From Antennarius striatus (taxonomy: Eukaryota; Chordata; Actinopteri; Lophiiformes; Antennariidae), in contig NC_090785.1 in NCBI RefSeq assembly GCF_040054535.1, positions 13,925,501-13,989,500 of the forward strand: DNA of 64,000 nucleotides, read 5' to 3'. Shown here piece by piece: positions 35,101-47,123 of the stretch. The notes beneath the pieces were generated by a model. It was given only the letters and a program-made list of their open reading frames with translations. It was not told where the DNA came from and did not search any database. Position numbers and translations under genes: made by a program. Each line of letters starts with the position of its first letter. Positions within the stretch are counted from its first letter, which is position 1.

Positions 35101-36713
35101 AGCACTCATTATTCTCTTTTGAGATTAAAATCTTTTCTCTATTAGGCTCCGAGTTACAGGAGGAACAAAGTAGGATGGGAATTAGGAATGATGAAATTAG
35201 TTATCAAGGGACTGAGTCTGAGTTTCAGAGAGTACGTCAGAGGACTGATAGGAAAAACAAAAAGGGAAGACTCAACAGCAGCATTCCTCTCACACACAGA
35301 ACTAAAGAGGCTGTATGTACGTAAGCAGGAGCATGTCGAGCAGGAACCAGCCCCAGAAAGAAAAAGAGAAACGCCAGATTGGGCAAAGCGAGAAGGAAGC
35401 TGTGACAAAATAATGAAAGCGGAAACCGTTAGGATTTGCAAATCCCCTGCCAGACTCAGCTGCAACTGGCATCTGAAATATGTAAATTTTTTCATTACCA
35501 ATGCAAAATATTTGGACTGAAATTTTGTATTTCTCCCATGGAAGGATTAGAGTGTCCTCTAGATACTTGTAGCACAAAAGGTCATAAGGTGAGAGATGGG
35601 AGTTCCTCATTAACAGTCAGAGGGCTCAGGTCAGTGCAGCAGTTGACTAATAACACTCGTTAATTTTTAGTTTTATGTTCATACATCATGTAAAATGTAG
35701 AAAACCAGAAAATAATTACAATTTAGGGTTTTTGGATTCATGTTTTTTATTTTTTAATGCTGGTTCGCTTTTAAGCTCTTTCACCCCCTGCCCCTCGTTC
35801 ACTTTATTATTAATGCCTGTTTTATTCATATCTGTGGTGGGTTTATAGAATTACGATAACTTAACTTCAGATTCTAGTTTCTTTGGAAGTTTCTTAAGAT
35901 GGAAAATTATATAAACCGTTTTTGGTTTTAATGCCAATGGCAAGGAAAATGTCACATTTTTTACACTGAAGAGTTTGTAGATAGAATTCTGGGAAGAAAG
36001 TCATTTTGTGTGCTGTAAAAATATAACAGCATTATATAATGTAACTACTTTTTTCAAAAAGTAAAGCATTTTGAGAGTATGAGAGTACAATAAAAAATTC
36101 TATATTGAAGAATTTTATAAGATGTTTATCCAAACAGAAGAAAAAAAACAGATGATCTTGAAATCACACAACAGACCTGGATTAAGGGATTAAAAAATAG
36201 GAAATGCCAGCCAAGAAAGTGAGGGTGTAAAAGCCTACATTTGCCAGGCTGTGAAAAGCAGAGACTGTGTCAGCAGATTGAATATTGACAGGCTGATCCA
36301 AAGCTGAGGTGCTATTGCAGCAAATACTTAATCACCCTTTGACTTTAAAGTGGACTAAGGAACTAGCAGGCAAAAATAAGAGGCCACTTTTGTCAGAAAA
36401 TAGTTAGTGTGTCTGGCCATAAAAATCATCAGTCATAAGTAAAATATTACATGAGTTCTGATAGGAATCAATAACCAGGGAAAGGAGGCTGAAAGTTACT
36501 TGAACAGTGGTTGGTCTTTTTCAGCAGAGCTGTGTCTGAGGCCGAGCTACATCATGAGTACATCTGTGTGACCCATGCACAGTAACTACAGCATGTCTTT
36601 GCTGATCTGACGTGTCTCACTTTAAGCAGCGAGATGTAAATGTGTCAGCGTTGTTGTTGGGATGGAATCCACCTTGACCATATGGAGACTTGAGTGCTAA
36701 TCTGTCTCTATAA
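32106..36713. other. AT-rich non-coding DNA, no supported gene
   Basis: I read both strands for splice sites and coding-like stretches and found none I trust. Open frames here (for example 34631-34969 and 35070-35324 on +) lack family features and codon bias. Confidence 0.5.
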
Positions 36714-36871
36714 TTATCTGTAAGCTGAACAGTAAGGCTTGTCCTTGGAGCTGCTGTCCTGGACCGGCTCGGACCCCGGTTGAAGGCTGGCGGAAGAGGA
36801 GAAGCCGGTGATGGAGGAGCTGCCGGCCCTGGGAGGACCTGTGCCAGGTGGCTTTAGGGTGCGTCTGTAGA
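36714..36871 (-). CDS. Possible terminal exon of an unidentified minus-strand gene
   Basis: A sharply GC-rich 150-base island in AT-rich DNA. On the minus strand an acceptor-like TTTTTTCTGCATTCC...AACCAG precedes 36871, and one frame then reads YRRTLKPPGTGPPRAGSSSI and ASLQPGSEPVQDSSSKDKPY to a stop at 36714. Codons in this frame mostly end in G or C. A second minus-strand frame is also open across it. I do not recognise the protein; a Ser/Pro/Gly-rich cytoplasmic tail is the impression. Upstream exons would lie to the right. Confidence 0.25.
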
Positions 36872-37307
36872 CTGGTTAGCCTGAATTTGGAATGCAGAAA
36901 AAACACCTGAGGCACAGGAAACGCAATGTAATAATAATCTTCTCTACATAAAAAAAGAACTTGCTTATTATTACGAGTATGAGAGAACTTCGAGTAAATT
37001 TAGCAGATTTTGTCTGAAAACTGAAAAGTAGACTGAACAAGATTATTCTCAGTGATCTGGGATCCACAGTAAAAAGACATTGAGCAAAATCAAACACAGA
37101 TCCAACTGCTCAGAGAGACAATCAGATTCATTTCAGTTCATTTCATGAATGATGTATTGGCTACCAGTTTTGACTAAATCCATGGAGGAATAACACCCCT
37201 CCTCTCCAGGGAAATATTGGAGAACTTCATCAAATTTGTGTAGAATGCACGTATAACACAGCACACCAAAGAGCAAGGAATGCCAGACTCACAAATTTGA
37301 ATAAGGC

Positions 37308-37612
37308 AGTCAGAGACTGCAACATCCCGCGACACCCCTGAATTCAAAATTTTATCCTGACCTACTTTCATCTACTTTTATAAATCTTACCTGGTTCCTG
37401 AGTGTTCAAAAGTTGATATTTGACCTTGACCTAGTTTTCTCAAGGTCAAAGTCATCATCTCATTTTCATCCCCTTTGCCGCCCTGGTAATGTGCTTTTGG
37501 TTTCATCTTTCTATCTGCAATGGTTGTGAAGATATTTGGTGGACTGATGGACGGACGGGCGGACGAACACACATTGACGATTACAATACATCACCGCTTC
37601 ACAGGATGTAAT
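37308..37612 (+). repeat. Interspersed repeat, second copy of the 25.3-25.9 kb family
   Basis: It shares GGCAGTCAGAGACTGCAACA at the start, then TGACCTTGACCTAG...CTCAAGGTCAAAGTCATCATC (37422-37460), TTTTCATCCCCTTTGCCGCC, GAAGATATTTGGTGGACTGA, and ends ACGATTACAATACATCACCG. It lacks the paired hairpins and the inverted second half of the 25 kb copy. Confidence 0.7.
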
Positions 37613-38040
37613 CACTGTGATCAAAAGTGAACCATCAAACAGAACAACTGACCTTACTCAGAGGAACAAAGACCATCACACAGGTCAGATAGAGAAATGA
37701 GAAGATTGGGCAAAACTAACTATCAGACAGAATTCTCCCGGAAGAAAAGGCGAGAAAAGTCAAGAGAAAACATGACGGTAATGTGCTTTTTATTTTAGTT
37801 TACTGTATTCAATAATTTTTCACTTAATTTACATTCCATTGCCTATGGTACGAGTTACGGTACCGTAAACTTCTGTCCAAAAGACGACGGTAACTCATAC
37901 CTGAGGCTAACCTGATTACGTCGATGTTTTTTGTGTTTTTTCTTTTTCTTTCTCGTGTTTGCTTCTTTCTTTTAGATTTGTTTGATATGTTTCATTACTA
38001 CACAATTTGATATATCAATGACATTATGAAATAACATATT

Positions 38041-38205
38041 ATGTTGAAAAAAGGTAGTTTTCTAGCACCTTGGAATGGATTAAGACCATTCACATTATTC
38101 ATAATGGGAAAAATGTATTTGGAATTTGAACAAATCGGTATTCGAACAGCCTTCCGAAACGAATTGTGGTCGGAAACCAAGGTGTGCCTGTACCTCACCA
38201 CCACC
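38041..38205. mobile_element. Short Tigger-like terminal fragment
   Basis: Internal inverted similarity: GCACCTTGGAATGGATTAAG at the left and GGAATTTGAACAAATCGGTATTCGAAC...GAAACCAAGGTG at the right. The style (wobble repeats of GAATTNG, ending in CCAAGGTGTGCCTGTACC) resembles terminal regions of pogo/Tigger elements. It directly abuts the Penelope-like element. Confidence 0.4.
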
Positions 38206-39290
38206 CTGTACCAACACCCTCTTATTGGTAACACTCCACAGCGTGTTAAAAACTCCCAGGATCAGCAAACAGCAAAGGAAATGAAACTGAACCCAGATGA
38301 AATCACGTTCTACTTTGACGTCACATCACCCTTACCTGCATTCCAACCATGAAAGAAGTTAGGACAGTAAGAAAAAAAACTTCTACAAGACAAAACACTA
38401 CTGAACAGAACATAACTGACCCCAGACCACATTTGCACACTGCTGGACCTCTGTCTGACAACCAATTACTTCCAGGACAGAGAAAACTAGTACAGATACA
38501 AATATGGCTGTATCGTGGGCTTACCTGTACCCCCTAGAGAAGTCAAATGGTACTGTATATTGAAGAGGTGGAAAGCAAGGCTCTGACCTTTTTTCCAGGG
38601 ACGACACCCATCCGTTGGTTCAGGGATGTGGATGACACCTGGTTCAAAATCCGGACCCAAGAAGTCGAGGCCTTTATGGACCACGTAAACACAGTGGATT
38701 CCATTATGAAGATCAGCCATGTAGATTTTAAGAACAACTTCCTGCCCTTCTTGGACTGCGCTGTACACCTTGAAATAATGAGAATCTCAACAGCAAGGTA
38801 TACAGAAAACCCACCCATACCAACCAGTATCCTCTTTTGATTCCCACCACCAACTGCAGCACAAGTTGAAGGTCATCAGCATCCTGAACCACAAGGCCCA
38901 AAATATCCCCTCCAGAACAGCACAAATGGTCAAAGAGCAGGAACACGTCAGGAACGCTCTGAAGACATGTGACTATCCAAACTGACTTTTGAGACCAACA
39001 AATCCAACAACATTAATGAACAGGAAAGGGAAACCAGTCATCATCCCCAAACTTACTGGTGTTTCAGGGATATTTAAAAGAATTTCCAGAAAACACAAGA
39101 TTCCCAAACAATTCAAATATGGAAATGCACGAAGAGATACTGTAAGTCCGTCCACCCTAAGGACAAAACATCACATATATACAGAGTAATAGACTCTTTA
39201 CCAGTCAGTTAGAACTGAAGAAACCTCTTGGATGAGAGTTAAAACCTTCTCAGTTAACCAGGAAAGTCCAGTTGATTCTTTTTTGCTCTC
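38206..39290 (+). mobile_element. Degenerate Penelope-like retroelement (reverse transcriptase portion)
   Basis: Translations on the + strand in shifting frames give blocks I recognise from fish Penelope-like elements: IGNTPQRVKNSQ and PDEITFYFDVTS (38225-38325), then YIEEVESKALTFFPGTTPIR followed by the catalytic D-D (RDVDDTWFKI at 38620-38650), FLPFLDCAVHLE, VISILNHKAQNIPS (38870-38905), and ALKTCDYPN near 38960. The downstream part (38989-39189) keeps PVIIPKLTGVSGIFKRISRK and KIPKQFKYGN, the region leading to the GIY-YIG endonuclease, which is itself not recognisable. 39205-39280 resembles the conserved 3' region (ACTGAAGAAACCTCTTGGAT). Multiple stops and frameshifts: inactive. Confidence 0.72.
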
Positions 39291-42200
39291 CTTGACTCAC
39301 AAGTCTTCTCTTGCTCTGTCCTCTCTTTTCTTTACGTCCTCAGCCTCCAGCCGACATCCAGTACATGTCCTTTACATTATGCTGTTTGACAGATTTGCAA
39401 TTGAGTAGACATTCATAAGCACCCACAAGGAATTATCCATCTAGGCAGCTGTGCTTATGCCTGGGTATATAAACTGAAGACCAGTGTATTACCATGCCTC
39501 CGTATGTATTTGCTCTGATGGCAATCAGAGGAAGACAATGAATGAAGAGACTGTGGGCGGTGAGACCCACTCTGTCATTAGGCGCCATACTGATCACTTC
39601 ACAAAGCAGATGTTGGATATCTGAGTTGAATATTATGTAATTAGATATAAAACACTCAGTAATTGCTGAAGCCACGTAGCGTGAGCTCCCTTTGGAACAA
39701 GTGGTTCAGGCCATATGCGCCATGCCACACAGGATGAAAGGCGTCGCTCAGCCTCAAAGACATTATTATGCATTTGTTCAGCTCTACTTCTTGCACATCA
39801 TTGTGGCGTTTCCATGGAGATGATGCTGTGCTCTTGTTTGACAGTCTCCTCATCCTCAGGTCACACACCTTTAGAGTAAAAAAGAGTAGAAGCTGATTGA
39901 CTCGGTCATATTGAAGGTAATTCAAAAGAAGATGACATTTTGATGACATCAATTTTTGTCTATCATATATTATTATAGTGGTAATCACAGGAAAGTCAGT
40001 TGTGGGCACCTTAGGTAATTCTAAAGCTGACAACCTGGTGTATGATGCTCTTTATAAATGTATTAAAAAGACTAAAAACCCAGCATCAATAAAATCAGTC
40101 GGGACCAATACGCCCAGCATATCTTTGCCCAGTTCATCAGATATCACTTTGTCCCAGAGGTGTCTCATCCAGACCCAGGAGGGACCTTTGACATAAACAA
40201 AAACTTTCTGTCATCACTGTTTACTTGAAAAAGAAAAAGATGACTTGGTTAGTATTAGGAACATATCATTGATGTTTATTATTACACAAAGCCCATTTGC
40301 TTGTGGAATCATCCACTCATACGTGATGGCCAAACTTCATGGGTCCACTTTGTATGTCTGCGTAAGTATTGTAGAGATGTGGTGTTTGCCTTATATTCCA
40401 CCAGAATAGATCTTATCATTTTAATGTTTCCATTTATGTACATTAAGAGAAAGGTTTCTCTGTAAAGACAGCATATCTATCAATGTTAACATGCTGATCA
40501 GTTAGCCTTGGCCCATTGTGCCTTGTGTTTCTGCTCTGAAGCAGCCTGCATTTTGTAGTTGAAGGAAAAAAAACATCTAAAGACCACAAATAATTGACTT
40601 AAACAATTGTAACTTCTGAATTCAAATTTGGCTCTTATCAAACGAAGATGAGCTTTCCTACTTCACTGCCTCAACTGCATTTTTCCGCTAAACAGTTTCT
40701 ACCGATTGCTGGTGCCCGAGTCGTTGTCATTCTTTTGCAGCCTTTCTCCCTGCCTTCTGTGTTTTCTTGTCCCTGGAGATATAGTTGTGAGCTGCAGTAA
40801 ATGACCTCGATGTTGTGTCCGCTGTGAACAAACTGGCCTTCGCAGATATCTGAGGTTGAGTTTAATCCCAGTCCAATTGTAGTCTTGTATTTTGGGAAGC
40901 CTGGTAGAGAGGAGCCACACTGCTCATCTACCACCTGTGATGCGAAGTGAGCCAGACTCCAGTCAGCTGTGAGGTCACTAATTCCACAACTAACTGAGCT
41001 AATAGCTACCTATAGCCAAAGATAAGTGCAGCAGCTGATGGTAGAGCAGCATGCAAGGCAAATATTAACTGATTATGACATGATGCTGGACAGTGGTGGT
41101 CACATAGATTCCAAAAACAACACGGCAAACTATAATTCTGCTAAAATAGCAGCCATGTTAATAATGTAATAGTCGATGCTGCACAGTCTGACCCAAAAAT
41201 ATCTTGGAAAGAGCTCCCGAAATACCCACTCGTATTGGCACATCTTGGAATGACAATAAACGCCCATGAATGCAGAAAAACATGCACTGCCAAAAACCCC
41301 AGACAATTCCAAACAAGCATCCTACTATCTACTATAGGACAGGTGGACGTTGTTGGTTCCTTTAAAAGAGAAACTGGACAGGAGCTACAGATGAAATTTA
41401 CTTCAGGTGGTAAAGGAATACAGTATAATTATGGTCTACAACAGATGACAACCTCTTCAGCTGTAAGTTGTCCTTTCACCGAAGGACTCCGTTGTCCACA
41501 GCAACGCACCTGGTTTAAAGGATGGAGGATGCTTACCCCTAGTTCTCCAAAGAGGCATTGACAAAGAAGTAATAATGGTTCAAGAATCATGGTACCAGGC
41601 TAATCGGTAGAGCTACAAGGCAGTAGTCCCGACGTTACGTGTTATTCACAATTTTGTCACCAAATCACCAGAATTTACTCTGCTTAGAGTTGTGCTGAAA
41701 AGCTAGCTGAGGAGTAGAAATGATTGGTCTCATTTCCTGTCACTGAAGTTCCACAGCTGTACCATTGGACAAAACCAACACCTTTGACCCCGCTGAAGTA
41801 AAATGTGTTAACCATAGTCTAACTTTGTTAAAACTCTGTTTTGGAGTTTCAAGAATAGCTCTGCTAAACTGACAACGATCCTCTACTCCAGCTGCATCTC
41901 GTCCTTGGGGAGATAAAGAACAGCTGTTTCATCAGTGTGTGAATGCATGTGTGATTGGCTAAGCATGGAAATATCATGGGGCGATTAGTTTTTGTAGTCT
42001 TATATTGCTCTTGATGAGCTACTTTCCCCCATAATGGCAGCTGGGTACACTGAAATTTATACTCTATCTATGAATGCATTTTTCCATTTCATTCCATAAA
42101 GGTCCAGGAGCTAATCTTCCCATTTCCTTTACCAGTGACGTGGTTACATCTCATTTAGCTACTGATCAGAGGTATTTGTTATCTGTTATCTTTTTCAGTT

Positions 42201-43058
42201 GTCTGTCTTTAAGTTAATAATCAATCACAATTTCTGCATTTCACTAATAAAGGGTTCCTCCTTCTATCACAGATTTTTTTTTTTTGCCAAAAATGTAATC
42301 TAATTTCAATTCTACTTCACAAAGCATCTCCTGTATATTGTATGTTTACAATCACAATACTTATCTACTGTCTATTTCCCTACCTTGTCATAAATGCATA
42401 AAATTAATATGTAAGAGAAGTCAGTGTGCAATGAGTGAAAGGTGGGGTGGAAAAGCAATATTATATACTACAGAGGACACTGGGGAGGTGATAAACCCTG
42501 GTAACAGTGACACATTAGTTGCTAATAGCAGTAATGATAGCAACGGAGGGCTGTGTCACACTGAACAGATGGGAGAGCGGGAGGCAGAAAGGGAGGACAG
42601 GATGTGTGAGAAAGTGCTTTGGCTTTTGCATATATCCCTGGAGAAGTGGCCCGCGGAAAATGGTTGAGTGCTCTCTTTCTCTGTTTTCCTCCATAAGGCT
42701 TAGTGGTGGAGGAAAGCATGGAGCCCATCCCCCAGTGGATTATTCCTTTGACAATGCTAAACCCTCGTACGCCCACGTCCAGTCAGCCCTCAAACACATA
42801 CATTCATTGAGAGACACTGAATGCACCAAACACCAACAGAGAAGAACACATCTCTGCCAATGTCTCCATCCCCTACATCTCGCTTTGTCTCTGTCTTTAT
42901 GCATCCTTCCTTCAAATTCCTAGGACACAACAACTCACACAAAAACCCACACAACCCCACATGCAAACACCCACACTTAAACATACACACATGTGCTTTC
43001 AGTACATGCATCCACCAACACACAAGACAATCCTCCCATGTGCCCGAACACAGGTTTG
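39291..43058. other. AT-rich non-coding DNA, no confident gene
   Basis: No exon or repeat family is certain. The best coding-like stretch is 42700-42820 (+), reading GAHPPVDYSFDNAKPSYAHV after a CTGTTTTCCTCCATAAG acceptor-like sequence, but there is no clear donor. Confidence 0.45.
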
Positions 43059-43379
<321 letters not shown>

Positions 43380-43532
43380 ATTCAGGTATCCAGAAAGGCA
43401 GTAGGAGAATAGTTTGTGCCCCCTCCCTTTGACACAAGCTGCTTTTCCTGTTATATAAGATGGGTTACCATGATGATGAGCCCTGCTGAAGGAAGGAGTG
43501 CAGGGACTTGTGTGTCTTTATATGTCTGTGCA

Positions 43533-43558
43533 TGTGTGTGTGTGTGTGGGGGGGGGGG
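43533..43558 (+). repeat. (TG)n followed by an 11-base G run
   Basis: TGTGTGTGTGTGTG joins directly to GGGGGGGGGGG and TGGGT. Possible Z-DNA and G-quadruplex-prone sequence. Confidence 0.9.
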
Positions 43559-43559
43559 T

Positions 43560-45734
43560 GGGTACTTATCTCTGCATAAGCATGTATGAGAAGCTCTAAG
43601 AGAGATTAGCTGCTCATATGTATTTTCATATCATGCAGCAAGATGTACACGGTGTTCCTGCGTCACAGTTATAGTGAATATGTCATTGTGATCAACATCT
43701 GCAGTTTTCACTCAGGACTGTTGTTGCCATTTCATTTGATCTAAAATTAAGTGTACGCTGCATGATTTTTGAGTCTCCATGAATTTCACTTTCATAGTGT
43801 TGTCTGTTGTGCAGCACAGAGAGGGACTAACTCTACAGCAACTGATGCACAATCAATTGCTCCCAACTATCCACTGGACCATCAGCTAACTTTCTGGCAT
43901 GTCAGATATTTTGCTTGGCTGTTTCCAGGTTCTTGCACAATTGAATTAGAGAACAGAGAAGTGAAAACAATGTACAGCACATTATAGAGCATAAAACACG
44001 GCTGACATAACTCCAATCATCCTGTAAAATTGACAGACCAAAGGTCTGCATCTTCCTACAGCCATTTGTAAGTCAATAACATGACTGTCACTTTTATGAA
44101 AAGTTTTCACACATATATGATGACAGAAGCACCTCCTTGCCTTGTAATCATGGTTAATAATCTGCAAGCAAAACAAATATCTACCTTTTTGAAAACAATC
44201 TTGTCCCTATCAAAGAAATCCTTCCCAATAACAGTCAACAGCCTGACTCATCGACAGAAGCAGACGGGACTATTCTACCCATGCAGTGGAAGCAGTCAGG
44301 CTGTGGTTTGGTAATTGAACCACAAAGTGTAAACAAATATAAAACCTCAGCTGCTCCACATTGCAGATGATTGACTCATACTTTATTGGATGGATTTAAA
44401 CAAGACATTAATAAAGTTGTACCGTAAATGCCCACCTTAAGGCCATGTTCATGTCTAGGTTGTTAGATTTAAGATGTGTTTGAGTTCTTTCTGTCCACTG
44501 GACGTTTTCAGTTGGAAAGTTAATTGTACGTATTGAAATACTCCAACAACAAGAACAGGCTCAGATAACTTCTGCTTGGCATTCGCAGTCGTATTATTCT
44601 GCACTATTTTCTCCACAGTTGTTTCAGATGGTTATTTATTGATAACAGAACAGGCATGAAAAACAGAGCATTTCAATACTTTAGCAAATGGATCATAAGA
44701 CAAAGAGTAAAGATCACGTTGCCAGAGATTTCCAAACTGTGATTCCAAACTGCCCAACAACACAGAAGGCCCAGTTTATGATCATGACTGTGATGATGTT
44801 GATGGTGAAAACCAGGATTATTAGTACAAAAAAATGTTCCACCAACCATAAAAATATATTTAAGAAGGGTTAATTTTGAAATGTTTATTATTGAGTGGCT
44901 GCAGACATTGACAAGTTTGCCGTGGCTTGTTTATCCAACTGGAGTCTGAGTGTCATTATGGAGACAGTGAAAATCAAAGGAAAGACAGAGGTTGATTACC
45001 CACTCACTGATTTCTAAGAAGAAAAGCTGTTTGTACAGAGAGGCGAGGCAATTCAAAGAGGTTGATGGGCTTTCAAACAGAACAGAATGTGAATGTGCCA
45101 CCACTATTCTGAGAAGTCACAGCACAGCAACCTCCTCTGTCTTCACACAGAGATGAGATGAAAAATCCACATACCGTGAAAAATGGCTTGTCAGGCTTCA
45201 GCCAGGGGTTTTCACACCATCCATTCACACACACTCTTCCTTCAAGGATAGCATACATACAGGCAAAGGTAGAATGGAAACCTGAGTTTAAATGGAAATG
45301 TCCCCCCACTTTCCTTATCTCTCTTTTATTTTCATCTCCTGCTGAGTTCCTTCCTCTGCTAACGCCTGTTTCCAGAATGTTCCTGCCAGCTTTAATGCCA
45401 GCATATGTGCACTGTGGTACTCTTTGAGTCAAAGGAAGCTCAAAGCTGAGGTTCACATGCCAACCGCACCCTAATGACACACTTTGAAAGACAAACAAAT
45501 GAAAGGAAGCACAGGCAAACAACTGTGCAAAAAGCTCCATTTTTAATTAAGACTTTCATTCAACTAGACCAAACACCGGAGAATGAAAATAAAATCTGTC
45601 ATCTGTTATGGATGATTGAACAGTTTGACATTGGAAAATACATTGAGTTCTATGCTGATAGTTGGATGAATAGATTAATTAATACTACTCACACTTATCT
45701 GGTAATTATGTAAGTTTAGCTACTAGGTGCACTG
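43560..45734. other. AT-rich non-coding DNA, nothing recognised
   Basis: Neither strand shows an exon I would support. The minus-strand frame at 45073-45540 (155 codons) has no recognisable domain. Confidence 0.5.
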
Positions 45735-45838
45735 GTGTCCCACCTGGAGTGTACCCTGCCTCACGCCCCAAGTCCACTGGGATAGGCCCCAGCAACCCTG
45801 CGACCCACGACAGCAGAAGAAACGGGTACTGACAGTTA
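45735..45838 (+). mobile_element. Short interspersed repeat (3' end type), + orientation
   Basis: GGAGTGTACCCTGCCTCACG...CTGGGATAGGCCCCAGCAACCC...AGAAACGGGTACTGACAG is a sequence pattern I recognise as a very common fish and vertebrate interspersed repeat end. A related copy lies in opposite orientation at 53876-53975. Confidence 0.65.
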
Positions 45839-45935
45839 ATGGCCTACTGCTAGTGTCTACCTAGCTTAGCTTTGCACAAAGTTTGGAAATCTGCCTAACA
45901 AAAGTTAGAATGTTGGTGACATTTCCATCCATCCA

Positions 45936-46190
45936 CCCTGTCTGCTGTGGACCATCTGCTGTGGACCATCTGCTGTGGACCTGCACCTCCCATCCGCCAG
46001 TATCACCCTTCACCTAACCATCGATTGGGGTCCTGCTTCCTTCATGTCATCATCATACTGTTCCACCCCCCATCTGCCCATCCGCTGTGGACCTTCCTCT
46101 GTGGACCTTCACCTCCAAGCCCACCAGCATCACCCCCATCTATCCATGTGCTGTGGACCTTCTCCTAAAAGCCCACTAGTAACACCCCTC
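45936..46190 (+). repeat. Imperfect minisatellite (CTGTGGACC units)
   Basis: Repeated ATCTGCTGTGGACC-type blocks, at first in direct 16-base tandem (45947-45978), then spaced by CACCTCCCATCCGCCAG-like sequence, with at least six CTGTGGACC occurrences up to 46160. Confidence 0.7.
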
Positions 46191-46399
46191 ATCTATCCAT
46201 CAGCTGGGGTCCTGCTTCCTTTCTTCCTCCATGCCGCCATACAGTCATCCACGCAGCTGTAATTGTGCCTTGACTTTAGCAAAGGGAAACATAACCTTAA
46301 CCACATTGACACTGACTCTATCTGGTCTATCTGCCACTCTCTCTCTCTGTCACTCTTTCTCTTTCCCTGTTCTTATCTTCCTTTGATTTCTTTTCCACC

Positions 46400-46606
46400 C
46401 AACCGGTCAAGGCGGATGGCCGCCCAAAAGAGTCTGGGTCCTGCGCGGAGTTTCTTCCTCATCGAGGGAGTTTTCCCCCACCGCTGTCGCTTATGCTTGC
46501 TCTGGAGGGTTCAGTTGGGTTTCTCTGTCTGTTAAAGTGCTTTGAAATGTCTATTGCCATGATTAAGCACTATATATAAATAAAACTTGATTGATTGATT
46601 GATTTT
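46400..46606 (+). mobile_element. 3' tail of a LINE/SINE-type repeat
   Basis: GGGAGTTTTCCCCCACCGCTGTCGC, a spacer, GTTAAAGTGCTTTGAAATG, then AGCACTATATATAAATAAAACTTGATTGATTGATTGAT. This fish repeat tail, ending in a four-base tandem repeat (TTGA)n, is typical of CR1/L2-type LINE ends and the SINEs that use them. Confidence 0.65.
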
Positions 46607-47123
46607 TGATATTACATTTACAAGTCATAACAGAGGACACCATGATTTTAAAGTTCAGTTTGGTAAATGGAAACCACTTGATTTACCCTTTCCACTCCAT
46701 AATAAAACCAACTCAACCAATTAAATCCATTTTTCCAGTTCATAGTGTGCATTTTTTTAATTTCTGATGTGTCGTCAATGCTGCATAAACACACAACAGG
46801 AAGTGAATTTAAAAGCTTTAGATGTGCTGTTCAGAGGAATCTTTTACTTGGACTGACTCATCCTGGCTGCTTCCTTTCACTAATACTTCTATTCATGTGA
46901 CTTAGGACAATGACAATATGGTGTGAAACACAAACAGGACATACGTCAATAAAAACGACGAAAGACACAGGAGAAGTCTGACAAACATTCTAAAGAAAGT
47001 GGACAACTTTCACAAAGGCTCATACTTAATTTAACTGTGGGTGATTGAAAACAGTATCTCTGATATTATTAGAGATATTATTATAGTGTTATCATTATTA
47101 TAGTGTTATCTTTACAAAGGTTA

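Noticed and set aside
45073..45540. 155-codon minus-strand frame
   Set aside because: No signal peptide or domain pattern, no splice sites, and AT-rich codons like the surrounding DNA.
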